Translations under genes and position numbers: made by a program
DNA from: Dermatemys mawii
Taxonomy: Eukaryota; Chordata; Testudines; Dermatemydidae
DNA: 64,000 nt
Reading direction: 5' to 3'
Assembly: GCA_007922305.1 (NCBI GenBank)
Contig: ML677333.1
Location: 15,150,676 to 15,214,675 of the forward strand
In this document: piece by piece, positions 60,565 to 64,000 of the stretch
How positions within the stretch are numbered: position 1 is the stretch's first letter
Layout of the letters: every line of letters starts with the position of its first letter
Notes under the pieces: generated by a model
What the model saw: the letters and a program-made list of their open reading frames with translations, nothing else
Database searches by the model: none
Told to the model about the DNA's origin: nothing

Positions 60565-60715
60565 GGCTGTGGAATCTCCATAACTGGAGATTTTAAAGAG
60601 CAGATTAGATAAACACCCGTCAGGTATGGTGTAGATAATATTTAGTCCTGCCTGGAGTGTGGGGGACTATAGTAGACGTCCTCTCAAGGTCCTTTCCAGT
60701 CCTAAGATTATATGT
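60565..60715 (+). mobile_element. CR1 LINE 3' end, plus orientation
   Basis: ctgtggaatctccataactg, ggttttaaagagcagatta-like text, cagattagataaacacccgt, and the tail aggtcctttccagtcctaag follow the CR1 3' end in sense orientation. It is about 150 bp and truncated. Confidence 0.85.
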
Positions 60716-61586
60716 TGACTTTTACTGAGCCCATTCTGAAAAACCAGGGGCCAAAGAGGAGTGCAGCTGCCCTGGCGGAGAACCCCTGTATCAATTCCAA
60801 GAACAAAGCAAGCAGGATTTAAGCTTTGGGCTATATTTAGTCTCTGACTCACAAATCTTTAGATCAATAACCAAAGTGTTTTTATATGTGGGGGCAGCCC
60901 CAAATACAGTGAGTCAGCGTCGGCAATTCCACTTTTAACACCATTCAGGAAGGTATCTGGTTTCAGATGACTGATCATGAGAGGGGAAGGAGATGAGCCA
61001 TGCGGGTGAAAGAGTTGAAACTGCTTGCGGGTGTAACAGAGTGGAGTTTCTTTTTGATACGAATGCACCTGCTAATTCTTCATCATTCAGCTTCATCTAG
61101 AAGTTGCACTCTCAGGATGCATTAAAAGTGGTGTCTAAATAGCAGGATACCTGACAATCAAGTGGCATATTTTAAAAAGAAGTGTCTTGGATTTAGCCAG
61201 TTTTAACAGAGATTTTTCAGCTTAGATTTTCTTGAAGCCCAGTTACTTTCCCCTATTTTTAGTAGCGATTAAAGTGTTAGGTTTGTAAATGCACTGCAAA
61301 TGGACAGATAGCATTGTTTTGGTTTTCTGCAAAAGGTGCCATAGATTACTATGGGATAAAGCATCTCAGAGAGATGATACCTCTGTTCTCCACATCTTAT
61401 AACTGGGACCTTACTCACTCTTGCTTGAATCCCGGATGTTCTCTTAGGTGGGCATGGTACATTATGTAATTTGCTTTAGTTTGAAGGTCTCTTTTCCTTT
61501 TATTTCTGGGGTTCTCCTGATTATTAGTGTTCTGTACTGAAAGGGGTAAAGGAGATGCTAAGTATAAATCATATGAAATAACTTCC
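60716..61586. other. Intergenic stretch, no gene seen
   Basis: Minus-strand frames at 60667-60852 and 60859-61068 (61 and 69 codons) have no motif, and the first overlaps the CR1 tail. Confidence 0.4.
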
Positions 61587-62275
61587 ATAATCATAGAAGA
61601 TTAGGGTTGGAAGAGACCTCAGGAGGTCATCTAGTCCAACCCCATGCTCAAAGCAGGACTGACACCAACTAAATCATTCCAGCCAGGGTTTTATCAAGCT
61701 GGGCCTTAAAAACCTTTAAGGATGGAGATTCCACCATCTCCCTAGATAACCCATTCCAGTGCTTCACCACCCTTCTATTATATAATGTTTCTTAATATCC
61801 TACCTAGACCTCCTCCATTGTAACTTGAGACCATTGCTCTTTGTTCTGTCATCTGCCACCACTGAGAACAGCCAAGCTGCATCCTCTTTGGAACCCTTGT
61901 TCAGATAGTTGAAGGCTGCTATCAAATCCCCCTTCACTCTTCTGCAGTCTAAATAAGCCCAGTTCCCTCAGCCTCTCCTCATAAGTCTTGTGCCCCAGTC
62001 CCTAATCATTTTCACTGCTCTCTGCTGGATTCTCCAATTTGTCCATATCCCTTCTGTAGTTGGGGGACGGACAAAAACTGGACACAACACTCCATGTGTG
62101 GCCTCACCAGTGCTGAACAGAGGGGAATAATCACTTTTATTGATCAGTTGGCAATGCTCCTTCTAATAAAGCCCAATATGCCATTGGCCTTCTTGGCAAC
62201 AAGAGCACACTGTTGACTCATATCCAGCTTCTAACCCATTTTAATCCCCAGTCCTGTTCTTCAGGACTGTCATCA
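61587..62275 (-). mobile_element. CR1 LINE 3' fragment
   Basis: The plus strand begins cataatcatagaagattagg followed by gttggaagagacctcaggag and gtcatctagtccaacccc, and continues collinearly with the copy at 3905-4600 (cacctatcaaatccc / tgctatcaaatcccc; ccagttccctcagcc; catatccagcttct). It is more decayed, with no long frame left, and truncated near 62275. Confidence 0.9.
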
Positions 62276-64000
62276 ATGGATGTTGTATTAGACTCCAAAG
62301 GGGAAATTGCAAAATACTGGCTCAGTTGAAATCAGTAGAATTTTGCATTGACGTATCAGGAGCCTAGATTTCACCCCAAATCTTTTTTTAAAAAGCTGCA
62401 TCAGGTTTTAATGAATACTGAGGATCTTGTTTTATCCTCTCATGTGCCCAACCCCAAAATGCACAAGTGGGAAGCTCCGATTCCCAGAGGCATAAGAAAG
62501 GTTGCTAGACTTGAGTGAGAGAAAACACGGCTGACATCATCTCCTTGGGTTTTGTTCAGAGCTATTGTTCTGCGGATCAGATCCTTTCGTTTTAGCAGTG
62601 AGATCTTTAGCATTCTTTACTGCAGTTTCTAGATTATTTTTTTCCAACTGGGATTGCCACTTCTCCCTCTCCTTTGAAGATGGCTGGGTGTAAGATTGCA
62701 TTACCACAGCTCTTACCATGCTGCAGTTTCCAAGCTAGTCTAAAAGCTACTCTGAAGCTCAGGAGTGAAGTTCTGATCTGAAGTAATTGTTTTATCTATG
62801 CTTTGCAAATCTTGTATTTTAATTGCAGCAAACAGAGGGAATCCTCATCTCAGAAATTCCAGGTGATGTGAATGTGATCCCTGCGTGTGGCCTGCAGCTT
62901 GTGTCAATCCTGGCCCTGTTGAAGGCAATGGCAAAACGCACAATGACTTTTTTATAGCTAGATTTCCCCAGTACTCTAAGTTTCACAGTTGTGATGGCTG
63001 CAGGAGTCAAGTTGAAAAAGGCGTAGTCAGGATTTTTGTGTTTTTGTAGGAAATCTAAAGCTTGGAGGTTGTTGTGGTGCGGCTAATTCTCTGCCGCATT
63101 CCTCTGTCCTTCAGATGTTTTCTTGGAGAAACCATCTATTTTTTAGTACACTTGAGATCTCTTCCACAGCTGAGATTGCTTCTCTGCTTCCCATAGCTGT
63201 TGTGTGAAAGTATCCACTCCGAAAGAAAACTTGTCCATAGCCTGCTATTGAGAGATTTGGGCTTCACAATAACAGGCAGGTTTTTGGTAGTCTCTTTCAT
63301 GATCCCGTTTATCCTTTCTGCTGTATCAGTGGCAAAGTCCTCATCTTGGATCTCACTCAAGGTGTTCAGATACCCTGGTGATGGCTGGGGTATTGGAACT
63401 GGATAGGTATAGATCCATGTCTGCCCCAGTTTTTTCTCTCCCCATGTTGCTTTTCTGATATAGCTTGTTATACCAGCATTTGCTGGACTTCTGATTTGTT
63501 ATTGTTTCCAAGTAAAATATTGCTGTTAGAGGGCATTTAGCTGTTGTAGGAGCAAGATTCAGCTGGCAGCTTAGCGGGATACGTGCAGCAGGCAACTTGC
63601 ATTATGTTACTCCCCCTTTTCTTGACTTTAGTGGGACTTCTTGGGTAAGTAAGGTTTACTTGTATGAGTAAAGGTTGTTGGCTCATTGTGGTGTTGTGCT
63701 GATTCTCGATACTGTATTTCTCACTTAAAAACCCACTCTGCCTGTTGTCAAACACCCAGTGTTTGTTTTCAGATGCCAGCTTCTCAGGTAAAGCTGTTTT
63801 GTTTATTCTGACTCACTACCACAGCAAATAAATATGAAGCTTTTGTTTACGTCTATTCGGGTTTGTGTGTCTTAAAACAGTCTGGAAATATTTTGATTTT
63901 TTTTCTCAACGCTTCGTTAATTTTGCTGGTATGAAAGATAGAGGGAGAGAGAAATCACTGTAAAGTTTCACCTCGGAAGATGGGACTGGCCTCACCTAGA
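62276..64000. other. Terminal stretch, minus-strand open frames but no recognised gene
   Basis: Five minus-strand frames of 60-80 codons (62537-62719, 62819-63010, 63136-63360, 63353-63595, 63537-63755) lie close together, but their amino-acid sequences do not form a recognisable protein when read across frame changes. A decayed retrocopy or transposon gene is possible. A splice-like 15-bp segment at 63773-63787 (gtttgttttcag before, gtaaag after) is noted only. Confidence 0.3.

Noticed and set aside
62537..63755. Run of minus-strand frames suggesting a gene
   Set aside because: Their translations, even across frame changes, do not resemble any family I know and contain many stops between them.
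63773..63787. 15-bp possible microexon between gtttgttttcag and gtaaag
   Set aside because: It is too short to judge, and no neighbouring exon could be linked to it.
1..64000. CRISPR array, bacterial operons, riboswitches or phage genes
   Set aside because: There are no regularly spaced repeats and no prokaryotic coding density or signals; the repeat content is that of a reptile genome.

Overview
The window looks like non-coding DNA from a cryptodiran turtle. The evidence is (1) many truncated CR1 LINEs ending in the sauropsid-type tail (rc of 'agaatcatagaat...gacctc'), (2) a tRNA-derived SINE at 6073-6255 with the hidden-necked-turtle type layout (tRNA-like head, LINE-like tail), (3) DIRS-like and hAT-like elements and (4) several solo LTRs. 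Base composition is AT-rich outside the LTRs. There is no bacterial-style gene organisation, rRNA, tRNA gene, CRISPR array or recognisable complete protein-coding gene. Nearly all open frames are short chance frames or decayed transposon frames.

Layout. 1-9.7 kb: a GC-rich solo LTR (865-1550), two minus-strand CR1 fragments and the turtle-type SINE. 9.7-17.5 kb is a nest of mobile DNA: an LTR-like repeat split by a 294-bp hAT-type MITE with 8-bp target duplications; a minus-strand DIRS-like retroelement whose reverse transcriptase is split by a 798-bp solo LTR; and a plus-strand CR1 with a mutated catalytic motif. 17.5-34.9 kb is mainly old unique-looking sequence with an inverted-repeat LTR-like element (24520-24980), an LTR on the minus strand (28195-28865), a CpG-rich LTR (30867-31760) and an old CR1 with a tRNA-type SINE inside it. 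34.9-51 kb holds three more LTRs (34913, 42753, 50231), foldback repeats, a 66-bp hairpin and a set of phase-compatible exon-like segments (47.1-49.2 kb). 51-64 kb holds a long minus-strand CR1, further CR1 pieces, a MIR-like SINE and a probable LTR.

Nothing here works as an operon or pathway. The window is best read as intergenic or intronic sequence shaped by successive insertions. I do not see a convincing undescribed system. The most informative signals are the nested insertions, whose target duplications give a relative order of events, the DIRS remnant, the strongly palindromic MITE, and the candidate exon chain, which could be part of an unidentified host gene or may be chance.
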